From: Brevibacterium spongiae
GTDB lineage: Bacteria; Actinomycetota; Actinomycetes; Actinomycetales; Brevibacteriaceae
Assembly: GCF_026168515.1 (NCBI RefSeq)
Contig: NZ_CP093443.1
Span: forward strand, 4,030,001 to 4,094,000
Length of the DNA: 64,000 nt
Reading direction: 5' to 3'
Positions within the stretch are counted from its first letter, which is position 1, and each line of letters opens with the position of its first letter. The translations under genes and the position numbers were made by a program. The notes beneath the pieces were generated by a model. That model worked only from the letters and a program-made list of their open reading frames with translations, did no database searches and had not been told where the DNA came from. Shown in pieces: positions 43,700-51,517 of the stretch.

Positions 43700-45031
43700 A
43701 TGAGCGAGCAGAACATCACGGCGTCCGCCGAGCTCAATGCCACAACGGAATTGAGCATCAAGGACGCGAACAAGGTCGCCGCCGGCGCCCTCATCGGCAC
43801 CGCCCTCGAGTGGTACGACTTCTTCCTCTTCTCGGCCGCGGCTGCCCTGGTCTTCAACGTCCAGTACTTCACCAGCGAAAACGCCACCGCCGCCGCCATG
43901 GCCTCCTTCGCCACCTTCGGTGTCGGCCTGGCCGCGCGCCCCATCGGCGGTCTGATCTTCGGCCGCATGGGCGACAAGATCGGCCGCCGGAAGGTCCTGC
44001 TCATCACGATCATCGGCATCGGCGTCGTCACCGGTCTCATCGGCCTTCTGCCGACCTATGCGGCGATCGGCTTCGCCGCCCCTGCCCTGCTCGTCCTCCT
44101 GCGCATCCTCCAAGGCCTCTTCGTCGGCGGCGAATGGTCGGGCGCGATGACGCTCGTCGTCGAGAACGCCCCTCTGCACCTGCGGGCCCGGTACGCGGCG
44201 ATCCCGCAGATCGGTTCGCCCATCGGCACGATCCTCTCCTCCGGCGGGTTCTTCATCATGACGCTCGTGTTCTCGCAGGAGAACTTCAACTCCTTCGGCT
44301 GGAGGATCCCGTTCCTCATCGCCCTGCCGCTGCTCGTCGTCGCCGTCTACCTGCGCTCCCGCCTCGAGGAGTCCCCGGTCTTCCGCCAGCTCGAAGAGTC
44401 CGGTGAAGTCGAGAAGAGCCCCATCCGCACGACCTTCCGCGACTCGTGGAAGCAGATCATCATCGGCATGGCCGCGGCTCTGCTCGGCGTCGGCGGCTTC
44501 TACCTCGTCACCGCGTTCTGCGTCTGGTACGGCGTCAACGTCCTCGGCTACGACGATTCCCTCCTCCTGCTCGGCAGCATGGTCGCCGCCGCCGTCGAAA
44601 TCGGTGCCCTCATCTGGGGCGGCGCTCTGGGAACGAAGTACGGCGCCTCGAAGGTCATCCTCTGGGGCGGAGTCGCCTCGGCGATCGTCGCGGTTCCCGC
44701 GTTCTTCATGTTCGAGTCCGGCAACCCGGTCCTCGTTGTCATCGCCATGACCCTGGCCGTGTCCACCCTGTCCCTGCCCTACGCGGCATCGGGCACGGTG
44801 CTCACCGGACTCTTCCCCGCCACCACCCGCTACACAGGTGTGGGCATGGCGCAGAACGCCGCAGGCATGCTCTCCGGCTTCATCCCGCTGCTGGCCACGA
44901 GCTTCGTCGCCTCCGCCGGCGACCACTGGTGGCCGGCCGCCGCGATGCTCGTCTTCCTCTCCCTCTTCACCGCCTTCGCCGGCTACGTCGCACCCCGCAT
45001 GAGCGTCGACCTGCCCGGCTTCAAGCACTGA
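43700..45031 (+). CDS. MHS-family metabolite:H+ symporter
   Basis: 443 residues, 12 helices. 'ALIGTALEWYDFFLFSAAAALVF', 'GRMGDKIGRRKVL' and 'RILQGLFVGGEWSGAMTLV' place it in the MHS group, like the ProP-type gene at 10.8 kb but with a shorter N-terminus and different later loops. First gene of an operon with a TPP enzyme (20 bases on) and an M20 hydrolase. ATG 43700 is preceded by GGAGAG. The substrate should be the compound used by the two enzymes; I cannot name it. Confidence 0.86.
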   Translation: MSEQNITASAELNATTELSIKDANKVAAGALIGTALEWYDFFLFSAAAALVFNVQYFTSENATAAAMASFATFGVGLAARPIGGLIFGRMGDKIGRRKVLLITIIGIGVVTGLIGLLPTYAAIGFAAPALLVLLRILQGLFVGGEWSGAMTLVVENAPLHLRARYAAIPQIGSPIGTILSSGGFFIMTLVFSQENFNSFGWRIPFLIALPLLVVAVYLRSRLEESPVFRQLEESGEVEKSPIRTTFRDSWKQIIIGMAAALLGVGGFYLVTAFCVWYGVNVLGYDDSLLLLGSMVAAAVEIGALIWGGALGTKYGASKVILWGGVASAIVAVPAFFMFESGNPVLVVIAMTLAVSTLSLPYAASGTVLTGLFPATTRYTGVGMAQNAAGMLSGFIPLLATSFVASAGDHWWPAAAMLVFLSLFTAFAGYVAPRMSVDLPGFKH

Positions 45032-45051
45032 TTCGAAAGGACACCTCCACC

Positions 45052-46779
45052 ATGGCGCGTTCCGCCGGTCATCTCATCGTCGACACCTTGGAGAACGCGG
45101 GGACCGAACGCGTCTATGCCGTCCCCGGCGAGTCCTACCTCGACGTCCTCGACGGCCTCTATGACTCCTCCGTCGACACAGTGGTCTGCCGTCAGGAGGG
45201 CGGGGCCGGGTTCATGGCCCTGGCCGAATCCCGGCTGACCGGGCGTCCCGGCATCGCCATGGTCACCCGCGGTCCGGGTGCCGCGAATGCGATGATCGCC
45301 GTCCACACCGCCTGGCAGGACGCGACCGCGCTCGTCCTCTTCGTCGGCCTCGTCCCGCTCACCGATCGGTCGCGGGACTCCTTCCAGGAGTTCAGCCTGC
45401 CCGAGTGGTTCTCCTCGACCGCGAAGCGCGTCATCACCATCGATGACGAGCACCGCGCCGGAGACCTCACCGCCGATGCCCTGCGCATCGCCGCGTCGGG
45501 CCGTCCCGGTCCCGTCGTCGTCGGCCTGCCCGAGGATGTGCTCGTCCGGCTCACCGAATCCCCCACCCCGACCCTCCCCGAGGCGGCTCCCCCGATCCCG
45601 GCGAACGCAGAGCTCGAATCGCTGACCGCCCGCATCGCCGCTGCCGAGCGTCCGGCGTTCGTCCTCGGCGGTGACGGCTGGCAGTCGGGCTGCGGTGCGG
45701 ATCTCGCTCGCTTCGCCACCGCGGCGGGGGTTCCGGTCTTCTGCGATTGGCGCGCCTACGATGCGCTGCCGCACAGCTCCCCGGCGTGGGCCGGGTGGCT
45801 CGGCTATGGTCGCGCCGATGCCGTGGCGACCGGTTTCGCCGAGGCGGACCTGCTGATCTTCGTCGGCTGCACCCGTTCGGATGTGGCAAGCGACGGGTAC
45901 ACGATCGGCTTCGACGCCGAGACCGTGCTCGTCTCCCTCGACCCCGAAGCCACACAGCACGCCGGGCGCATCGACCAGCAGATACTCGCTGGGCCGCAAT
46001 CGTTCACCGCAGCACTGACCCGTCTCGATGCCGCCGCTTCCCGCGGCTCACGGACCGATGACTGGATGGACGAACGCGCGGCGGCACAGGCCCGGTTCGC
46101 AGCTCATCGACCCGACGCCCAGACGGCGCCCGCCGATTCGGGGTCACACGGTGCGACCCCGCACGGGGTCGACCTCGGAGTGGCCTTCGGGATCCTCGAC
46201 GACCGCCTCGGCGGGGAGGCGATTCTGACCTACGGGGCCGGCAACGCCACGATCTGGGGTCACCGTTTCATCCGGCACAACACTCCGGCCAGCCTCGTCG
46301 GAGCCCGCAACGGAGCCATGGGCCTCGCCGTGCCCGGTGCGGTGGCCGCGTCCCTGGCGTACCCGGACCGATGTGCCGTCGCGATCTGCGGCGACGGGGA
46401 CTTCCTCATGAACGGGCAGGAGGTCGCCACGGCCTTCGCGCACGGTTCCAAGCCGCTCATCATCGTCGTCGACAACGGCGTGTACGGCACGATCGTGTCC
46501 CACCAGGAGAACCACTATCCGGGTCGCCCATCGGGCACGCGGATGGTCAACCCGAACTTCGCGACGTGGATGTCGGCATTCGATACGAGCAGCTCCGGGG
46601 CCGCCTCGGCGGGGGCCGATCCTTCTGTGGCCGGGCTGACCGGGCACGGTGAGCGCGTCGAGACGACCGAGGCGTTCGGGCCCGCGCTCGATCGCGCCCT
46701 GGCAGCAGACGGGCCCGCCCTCATCCACGTGCTCATCGACCCCGCCACCACGCCGCCGGCCGCCGACGAAATCGCCTGA
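45052..46779 (+). CDS. Thiamine-diphosphate-dependent enzyme (acetolactate synthase fold)
   Basis: 575 residues with the three-domain layout of the acetolactate synthase/benzoylformate decarboxylase superfamily. The activating glutamate is in 'VVCRQEGGAGFMA' (about residue 51); the TPP/Mg motif begins 'GDGDFLMNGQEV' and continues to 'VVDNGVYGTI'. The conserved glutamate excludes glyoxylate carboligase, which lacks it. The central domain carries 'FVLGGDGWQSG'. Low-complexity insert at about 350-370 (Ala/Asp/Ser). Reaction unknown: decarboxylation or carboligation of a 2-oxo acid. Ribosome site GAAAGGACAC before ATG 45052. Operon with an importer and an amidohydrolase. Confidence 0.8.
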   Translation: MARSAGHLIVDTLENAGTERVYAVPGESYLDVLDGLYDSSVDTVVCRQEGGAGFMALAESRLTGRPGIAMVTRGPGAANAMIAVHTAWQDATALVLFVGLVPLTDRSRDSFQEFSLPEWFSSTAKRVITIDDEHRAGDLTADALRIAASGRPGPVVVGLPEDVLVRLTESPTPTLPEAAPPIPANAELESLTARIAAAERPAFVLGGDGWQSGCGADLARFATAAGVPVFCDWRAYDALPHSSPAWAGWLGYGRADAVATGFAEADLLIFVGCTRSDVASDGYTIGFDAETVLVSLDPEATQHAGRIDQQILAGPQSFTAALTRLDAAASRGSRTDDWMDERAAAQARFAAHRPDAQTAPADSGSHGATPHGVDLGVAFGILDDRLGGEAILTYGAGNATIWGHRFIRHNTPASLVGARNGAMGLAVPGAVAASLAYPDRCAVAICGDGDFLMNGQEVATAFAHGSKPLIIVVDNGVYGTIVSHQENHYPGRPSGTRMVNPNFATWMSAFDTSSSGAASAGADPSVAGLTGHGERVETTEAFGPALDRALAADGPALIHVLIDPATTPPAADEIA

Positions 46780-46810
46780 CAGACATCTCTGCATCTCGAA
46801 AGGATTCCCC

Positions 46811-48082
46811 ATGACTGTTTCTTCACCCTCCCTGATCAGCACCGATCGTGAGGCAGAGTTCCTCGCCGATTGGTCCGTGCATTCGCGTTTCGGTGCCGTC
46901 GAGGGCACGAACGGCGTCGACCGGCAGGCGGCGAGCGAGGCCGATGGGCAGCAGCGGAAATGGTTCGAGGACCTGCTCGTCAAGCACGGTTTCAGCGTCC
47001 ACCGGGATGCCATCGGCAATCAGTTCGGGCTGCTCGAGCTCGTGCCCGGCGCCCCCTATGTGCTCACGGGTTCGCATATGGATTCCCAGCCCACGGCCGG
47101 CCGTTTCGACGGCGCGTACGGGGTGATGTCCTCGGCACACGCGTGCTTCGCCGTCGCCGATGAGCTGCGGGCGGATCCGGCGCGGGCGAAGTTCAACCTC
47201 GCCGTCGTCAACTGGTTCAATGAGGAGGGCTCCCGGTTCAAGCCTTCGATGATGGGCAGCAACGTCTTCACCGGCAAGGCCGAGCTCGAAGCGGCTCTGA
47301 CCACCCGTGATGCCGCAGGTGTCACCGTCGCCGAGGCGCTCGATGCACTCGGCGAGCGCGGGGACTTCACAGCTCCTGAGATCGCCTCCTATGCGGAGAT
47401 CCATGTTCAGCAGGGCCGCAGCATGGAGGAGGACGGGGTGACGATCGGCCTCGTCAACGCCACATGGGCGGCTCATAAATACGAGTTCAAGGTCACCGGG
47501 GCGCAGGCGCACAGCGGATCGACGCTCATGTCGGACCGTCAGGATGCTCTGCTCGGGGCGGCGCGGCTCGTCGTGGCCGCCCGTGAGCTCGTCGATGATT
47601 TCGAGCCAGGGGCGCTGCACACCGCATGCGGTCAGCTCACCGTGTACCCGAATTCCCCGGTCGTCGTCGCCAGTGAGGTCAGCCTGCTGCTCGACCTGCG
47701 CTCGCCCAGCGCCGAGGTGATCGCCGCCGCCCATGACAAGCTCATGTCCACGATCGCCCAGGTCAGCGAGGACGATCGGGTCGGCATCGAGGTCGTCGCC
47801 GAACACAGTTGGGATCAGAACCCCTACTCCGAGGCCGGGGTCGAGCTGGCACGCACGGTCGCGGACGACTTGGGACTCACCTCGGCGCGGGTGATGACCG
47901 TGGCCGGGCATGATTCGACGAATATGAAGGACGAGGTGCCCACCGTCATGCTCTTCATCCCCAGCGTCGACGGGGTCTCGCACAGCCTGGAGGAATTCAC
48001 GAAGGACGAGGATCTGGTCTCGGGTCTCCATCACCTCACCGAGGTGGTTCGCCGGCTCGCTGCCGGTGCATTGGCGGCGTGA
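46811..48082 (+). CDS. M20-family zinc amidohydrolase (N-carbamoyl-amino acid hydrolase/allantoate type)
   Basis: 423 residues, di-zinc hydrolase. Metal ligands are visible in order: 'TGSHMDSQPTAGRFDGAYGV' (His, Asp), 'NWFNEEGSRF' (Glu-Glu), 'YAEIHVQQG' (His) and 'MTVAGHDSTNM' (late His). This set belongs to the group of N-carbamoyl-L-amino-acid hydrolases, beta-ureidopropionases and allantoate amidohydrolases, which split a carbamoyl or ureido group. The dimerisation/lid domain is in the middle ('TGAQAHSGSTLMSDRQDAL'). AAAGGA precedes ATG 46811. Third gene of the MHS/TPP operon. The exact substrate is open. Confidence 0.85.
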   Translation: MTVSSPSLISTDREAEFLADWSVHSRFGAVEGTNGVDRQAASEADGQQRKWFEDLLVKHGFSVHRDAIGNQFGLLELVPGAPYVLTGSHMDSQPTAGRFDGAYGVMSSAHACFAVADELRADPARAKFNLAVVNWFNEEGSRFKPSMMGSNVFTGKAELEAALTTRDAAGVTVAEALDALGERGDFTAPEIASYAEIHVQQGRSMEEDGVTIGLVNATWAAHKYEFKVTGAQAHSGSTLMSDRQDALLGAARLVVAARELVDDFEPGALHTACGQLTVYPNSPVVVASEVSLLLDLRSPSAEVIAAAHDKLMSTIAQVSEDDRVGIEVVAEHSWDQNPYSEAGVELARTVADDLGLTSARVMTVAGHDSTNMKDEVPTVMLFIPSVDGVSHSLEEFTKDEDLVSGLHHLTEVVRRLAAGALAA

Positions 48083-48094
48083 CGGCGAAGGAGG

Positions 48095-48493
48095 TCAATC
48101 CTCCCAAGGATTGAACAGCCTGACTCCGGTATTCGCGAAGTCGGCGATGTTCCTCGTCACCAGCGTCAGAGAGTGCGCGAGTGCGGTCCCTGCGATCAGA
48201 CTGTCCATGTCGGGCATCGGGTCAGGGACGTGCAATCGCGACGCCTGCACAGCCACTTCGGCATCGACGGCAAGAATTCTTCTGTCGAAGACCTCAGAGA
48301 CCTGTTCGTCGAACCACTGTCGAAGGACGGATCCAGCGTGGGCGTCCCGTCGGACGCCGACGTCGAGTTCGAGGACCGTGATGGCGCTGATGGCCAGATC
48401 GTCGATCCTCTGCGCGGCGATCCAGGATCCGACGGGAGTCCGCTCGCCGCGGCGAGCGTCACTGACGATATTGGTGTCGAGCAGATACCTCAC
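48095..48493 (-). CDS. PIN-domain toxin (VapC/FitB-type ribonuclease)
   Basis: 132 residues. The PIN active-site acids are in place: D6 in 'YLLDTNIVSD', the glutamate in 'AITVLELDVGV' and the aspartates in 'PMPDMDSLIAGTA' and 'VTRNIADF'. Such toxins cut RNA, often tRNA, when freed from the antitoxin. It begins with GTG overlapping the stop of the antitoxin gene (GTGA), the usual toxin-antitoxin coupling. The layout 'SWIAAQRIDDLAIS' is close to the FitB subgroup. Confidence 0.9.
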   Translation of the reverse strand: MRYLLDTNIVSDARRGERTPVGSWIAAQRIDDLAISAITVLELDVGVRRDAHAGSVLRQWFDEQVSEVFDRRILAVDAEVAVQASRLHVPDPMPDMDSLIAGTALAHSLTLVTRNIADFANTGVRLFNPWED

Positions 48494-48735
48494 AGTTCGG
48501 GCACTCGCAGCGATCGCTGAGAACGATGAGGCAGATCGAGGTCCGGATCATCGTCGTGGATGACGAGGGCATCTCCGACGAGGTCCGATCTGCCGCTGAG
48601 TTGATCGTACTCATCGGCAGTCAGCAGAACATGCGCGCGGCGACCATGTTCGGTGATGGTGACCGGTCCGTGTTTGGCCGCACGTTTGGCCGCCGATACG
48701 TCCCGGTTGAATTCCCGACTCGACATCGTGGTCAT
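48490..48735 (-). CDS. Phd/YefM-type antitoxin
   Basis: 81 residues. 'MSSREFNRDVSAAKRAAKHGPVTITEHGRRAHVLL' in form is the Phd/YefM DNA-binding N-terminus; the acidic C-terminal tail ('HDDDPDLDLPHRSQ') would wrap the toxin. ATG 48735 has GGGAGG about seven bases upstream. It overlaps vapC-like gene by four bases. The promoter region just upstream contains a palindrome that overlaps the -10 box, fitting self-repression by the toxin-antitoxin complex. Confidence 0.88.
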   Translation of the reverse strand: MTTMSSREFNRDVSAAKRAAKHGPVTITEHGRRAHVLLTADEYDQLSGRSDLVGDALVIHDDDPDLDLPHRSQRSLRVPEL

Positions 48736-48749
48736 CTTCCACCTCCCGA

Positions 48750-48775
48750 AATGTCACTACTGTAGGTACATTCTA
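48750..48775 (-). promoter_or_regulatory. Toxin-antitoxin promoter and operator
   Basis: An 11-1-11 imperfect palindrome (AATGTCACTAC-T-GTAGGTACATT, two mismatches, 48750-48772) overlaps TAGAAT, a good -10 box on the minus strand (48775-48770). A protein bound here would block RNA polymerase; typical of Phd-family autoregulation. Confidence 0.65.
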
Positions 48776-48840
48776 TCTCGGGGTTGTGGACGAATCCATA
48801 GCCTGATGCCGAGTGGACAGGACTCTCGGACCCGCGGTCA

Positions 48841-49446
48841 TCAGTCGATGGAGTCGACGTCCTGGTTCTCGTCGACGAGCTTCTCTGCCAGCGGCTCCCA
48901 CTTGTCGTAGGCGTCGGGATAGCCGGAGCGCTGCACTTCCTGTGCTGCGTCACCGGGGTCGATGCTCTCCCAGTTGTCGATCTGGGTCAGTCCCGGGTTG
49001 TCGGTTCCGGAGTCGACGCCGTAGAAGGCTTTCGATGCGTACACGGTGTCGGTGACTTCCTCGGCCGATCCCCAGTTCATCGAGGGACGCTGCTGGAAGG
49101 CACCGGCGGAATCACGGTCTCCGCCGTCGAGGTCGTTGAGGCTCGATTCCTGCAGTGCGGTCATCACGGCGATCGTCTGCGCCTGCTTCGACAGGTCCGC
49201 GCCCTTGCCGACGCCGATGATGGTGCGCGCATTGTCGACCTGCTCGTCGCTCAGCTCGCCCGGGTCGTCGATCCCTCCGGTCGAGCCGGCGTCGGATTCG
49301 CCGCCGTCCGAGGCTCCTGTGTCCTCCTGCGAGACGCCTCCGGAGATCGGGTCGGCCGAGGCCGAGGTCGCCGTTGCCAGGGAGACTCCTCCCGCGAGGA
49401 CGGCTGCGGACAGTGCAGTCACCGCAAGTGTGCGCGCACGTTTCAT
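48841..49446 (-). CDS. Small secreted protein, lysozyme-like 'QQRPSMNWG' family (paralogue 1)
   Basis: 201 residues with a Sec signal peptide (1-31, 'LAVTALSAAVLAGGVSLATATSASA'). After a Gly/Ser/Asp-rich linker comes a conserved domain: 'ARTIIGVGKGADLSKQAQTIAVMTALQESSLNDLDGGDRDSAGAFQQRPS', in pieces, ending 'YDKWEPLAEKL'. The domain is common in actinobacterial secreted proteins, often joined to NlpC/P60 or M23 peptidases, and looks like a transglycosylase/lysozyme fold with 'ALQESSL' holding the possible catalytic glutamate. Cell-wall binding or cleavage is probable, not proven. A paralogue lies at 50662-51258. Confidence 0.72.
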   Translation of the reverse strand: MKRARTLAVTALSAAVLAGGVSLATATSASADPISGGVSQEDTGASDGGESDAGSTGGIDDPGELSDEQVDNARTIIGVGKGADLSKQAQTIAVMTALQESSLNDLDGGDRDSAGAFQQRPSMNWGSAEEVTDTVYASKAFYGVDSGTDNPGLTQIDNWESIDPGDAAQEVQRSGYPDAYDKWEPLAEKLVDENQDVDSID

Positions 49447-49973
49447 CTGTTCTCACTTTCTTCGTCGATCGGGCACGCGGCCCGGTCGGCGACTCCTGGT
49501 GCGCGGCACACGTGTTGTGTTCTGCGGCATTTGGTCTGTGATCGGCACAGGAACACCAGTGCAGAAGGTGCCGTGGAATCGCCCCACACCACACTGACGG
49601 ACCGACCGGCCCTGTTCAATGAAGAGAGCCTTTGAGGTGACTTCGTCTCGTCGCAACGAATCGTCACGGTTCGGTGTGCATGTCATCAGAGTCCGCTGAA
49701 CGCTCCGCGGCCACCAGCGGCGCTCTCACCAGGCAGTGACCCGGGTCTCGAACGTCTCGTCGGGCTGTTCGCAGGCGTGGGCCAGCGAAGACTCAGTCGC
49801 TCCGACGTGACCTCCTCAACACACGCATCGTCGCCGCGTCCCTGATAGGGGACGCGGCGACGATGTGCTCCGGTGCGCGCAGCACTGCCGGCGGATCACT
49901 GCCCGATCAGTGCCGGCGGATCAGTGCCGGATCACGGACTTGTTCAGAGGGATCTGATCATGAGCCTTTCAGA
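49447..49973. other. 527-base non-coding gap with a strong hairpin
   Basis: No credible gene. The right half holds the terminator at 49826-49865. Between 49887 and 49936 are three copies of a short motif (CA(C/G)TGCCGGCGGATCA and shorter forms), close together. Near 49951-49975 is GATCTGA-N11-TCAGATC, overlapping the stop of the next gene. The left part, 49447-49700, should contain the promoter of the secreted protein gene; I see no clear hexamers. Confidence 0.45.
49826..49865. terminator. Perfect 17-bp hairpin terminator
   Basis: Arms 49826-49842 and 49849-49865 are perfectly complementary (core CGTCGCCGCGTCCC) with a six-base loop TGATAG. It lies about 110 bases past the stop of the NlpC/P60-like gene on the minus strand. 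No long T-run follows, as is usual in high-G+C actinobacteria. Confidence 0.75.
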
Positions 49974-50552
49974 TCACAGACCGTTCAGGCGGTACGGGAC
50001 GAAGCTGTCGTCCTGGTCGTACGGGTAGGAGACCTCGTGGGCCACCGTGCCGAGCGAACCATTCTCCTCAAGGGCGTGGTAGGCGGTCTTGTCGTCATTG
50101 GCCCAGCCGTTGAAGATCACCACATGGCCGTTGGCGCCTTCGGTTCCGGGGCCGCCCTTCATGAGGACGTCGCCGGGCTTCAGTTCATCTTTGTCGATCT
50201 CGTGGGCGACATTGGGCAGTGTCACCGTGTTCAGGCTTTCATCGAGGCCCCATGCCATGGAGACGAAGCCCGAGCAGTCCATCCGGTACTGCTTGCCCTG
50301 CGGATCCGGGTGGGTGGCGTCCCAGTTGTAGGGAACGCCCTGGTCGACCCAGGTCTGAGCGCGGCTGATGATCTCATCGCGACGGTCATCTGCCTGCGTC
50401 CCGGCGGTCTGCTTCTGTGTGCCCTGCGTTTCGGTGCCCGCGGCCTGTGCAGGTGCCGATTCGGCTTGTGCGGGTGCGGTGGCCAGCGTGGTGCCGCCGG
50501 CGAGGATTCCTGCGGTGAGGACAGTGGTCGTGAGTGTGCGCGAAATCTTCAT
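49974..50552 (-). CDS. Secreted NlpC/P60-like cysteine peptidase
   Basis: 192 residues. Signal peptide 1-30 ('VLTAGILAGGTTLATAPAQA'), a Thr/Gln/Ala linker, then an NlpC/P60-like domain with the catalytic cysteine C93 in 'YRMDCSGFVSMAWG' and the histidine in 'GANGHVVIFNGW'. Such enzymes cut peptide bonds in cell-wall stem peptides or related amides. ATG 50552 is preferred because AGGAG stands seven bases before it; the ATG one codon upstream is too close. It lies between the two paralogous 'QQRPSM' secreted proteins, which in other actinobacteria are fused to such peptidases. Confidence 0.82.
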   Translation of the reverse strand: MKISRTLTTTVLTAGILAGGTTLATAPAQAESAPAQAAGTETQGTQKQTAGTQADDRRDEIISRAQTWVDQGVPYNWDATHPDPQGKQYRMDCSGFVSMAWGLDESLNTVTLPNVAHEIDKDELKPGDVLMKGGPGTEGANGHVVIFNGWANDDKTAYHALEENGSLGTVAHEVSYPYDQDDSFVPYRLNGL

Positions 50553-50598
50553 CATTTCTCCTGATCATTCTCGTGTGTGCATCTGCGACGTCGACAGT

Positions 50599-50624
50599 GT
50601 GATTTCGGAAAGGGTGATTTCGGA
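50599..50624. repeat. 15-base tandem repeat upstream of the peptidase gene
   Basis: GTGATTTCGGA occurs at 50599-50609 and, as GTGATTTCGGA again, at 50614-50624 with a related GTGTTTTCGG about 15 bases on. It lies about 50-80 bases before the NlpC/P60-like start, in a position for a regulator site. Confidence 0.4.
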
Positions 50625-50661
50625 CGGAGTGTTTTCGGGTGCGTTGCGGATGGCCCGCGTC

Positions 50662-51258
50662 TCAGCTGATCGGGGCGACGTCCTGGTTTCCGTTGACGAG
50701 CTCGGTCGCCAGCGGTTCCCACTTGTCGTACTCGGCGGGGAAGGCGGAGCCCTGCACCGCTTGGGCGGCGGCTCCCGGTACCATCGTCTCCCAGCCCGCG
50801 ATCTGGATGAGGCCGAGGTTCGTGCCCTCGGGGTTGACGCCGTAGAACGACTTCGAGGCGTAGACCGGATTGGTCACCTGGGCGAGGGTTCCCCAGCCCA
50901 TGGAGGGACGCTGCTGGAACAGGCCGGCGGAGTCTCGGTCTCCTCCGTCGAGGTTGTAGAGGCTCGACTCCTGCAGTGCGGTCATCACCGCGATCTTCTG
51001 CGCCTGGGTCGACAGTTCTGCTCCCTTGCCGACGGCGATGATCGTCCGAGCGTTGTCGATCTGCTCCTGCGTGAGCTGAGTGGCGTCCTGAGTGCTGGGC
51101 ACCTTGCCGCCGTCGAGCGCCTTGCTGGTGAATGGTGCGGCTTCCTTGGAGACGGGGGCCGTTGTGGGTGCGGCCGAGGCGGTCGTCGCCATGGATACAC
51201 CACCGGCCGCGACTGCGACGGACAGTGCCGTCAGCGTGAACTTGCGTACGAGTGTCAT
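50662..51258 (-). CDS. Small secreted protein, lysozyme-like 'QQRPSMGWG' family (paralogue 2)
   Basis: 198 residues, clearly a paralogue of the protein at 48841-49446: same signal peptide style, then 'NARTIIAVGKGAELSTQAQKIAVMTALQESSL', 'DRDSAGLFQQRPSMGWG' and 'YDKWEPLATELV', in pieces. The linker is shorter and less acidic. ATG 51258 has GAGGAAG upstream. Likely exported and cell-wall associated. The three neighbours may form one cell-wall remodelling unit, each with its own promoter region. Confidence 0.75.
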   Translation of the reverse strand: MTLVRKFTLTALSVAVAAGGVSMATTASAAPTTAPVSKEAAPFTSKALDGGKVPSTQDATQLTQEQIDNARTIIAVGKGAELSTQAQKIAVMTALQESSLYNLDGGDRDSAGLFQQRPSMGWGTLAQVTNPVYASKSFYGVNPEGTNLGLIQIAGWETMVPGAAAQAVQGSAFPAEYDKWEPLATELVNGNQDVAPIS

Positions 51259-51487
51259 CTGCTTCCTCTTCGTCTGTGTGGGCTGATGCTGTGGTCGAAA
51301 ACGCGAGACCAGCTGAGTGGGGAAGCGATCGCATACCGGCATCGATCACGCAAGCGATCCTGCCTTTTCGCTCACGCCTTTCAGCCTGTCGGACCTGTTG
51401 GGCGTCCTCAACAAATTCCGTTTCAACATCACGCCACAGGTGTCTCAACACGGTTTCAACAACACGTGAACCCGGATCCGTCGAATT

Positions 51488-51517
51488 CGGATCAGTCGGA
51501 CTCGGATCAGTCGGACT
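51488..51517 (-). repeat. 15-base tandem repeat across the MFS stop codon
   Basis: Two exact copies of CGGATCAGTCGGACT (51488-51502, 51503-51517) and a part of a third. The right copy codes the last residues of the MFS exporter (Ser-Glu-Ser-Asp) and its stop; the left copy repeats this after the stop. Confidence 0.75.

Noticed and set aside
45052..46779. Glyoxylate carboligase, given the PucR-type regulator, the M20 hydrolase and the GlcD-like gene nearby
   Set aside because: The activating glutamate is present ('CRQEGGAG'), whereas glyoxylate carboligase has a valine there.
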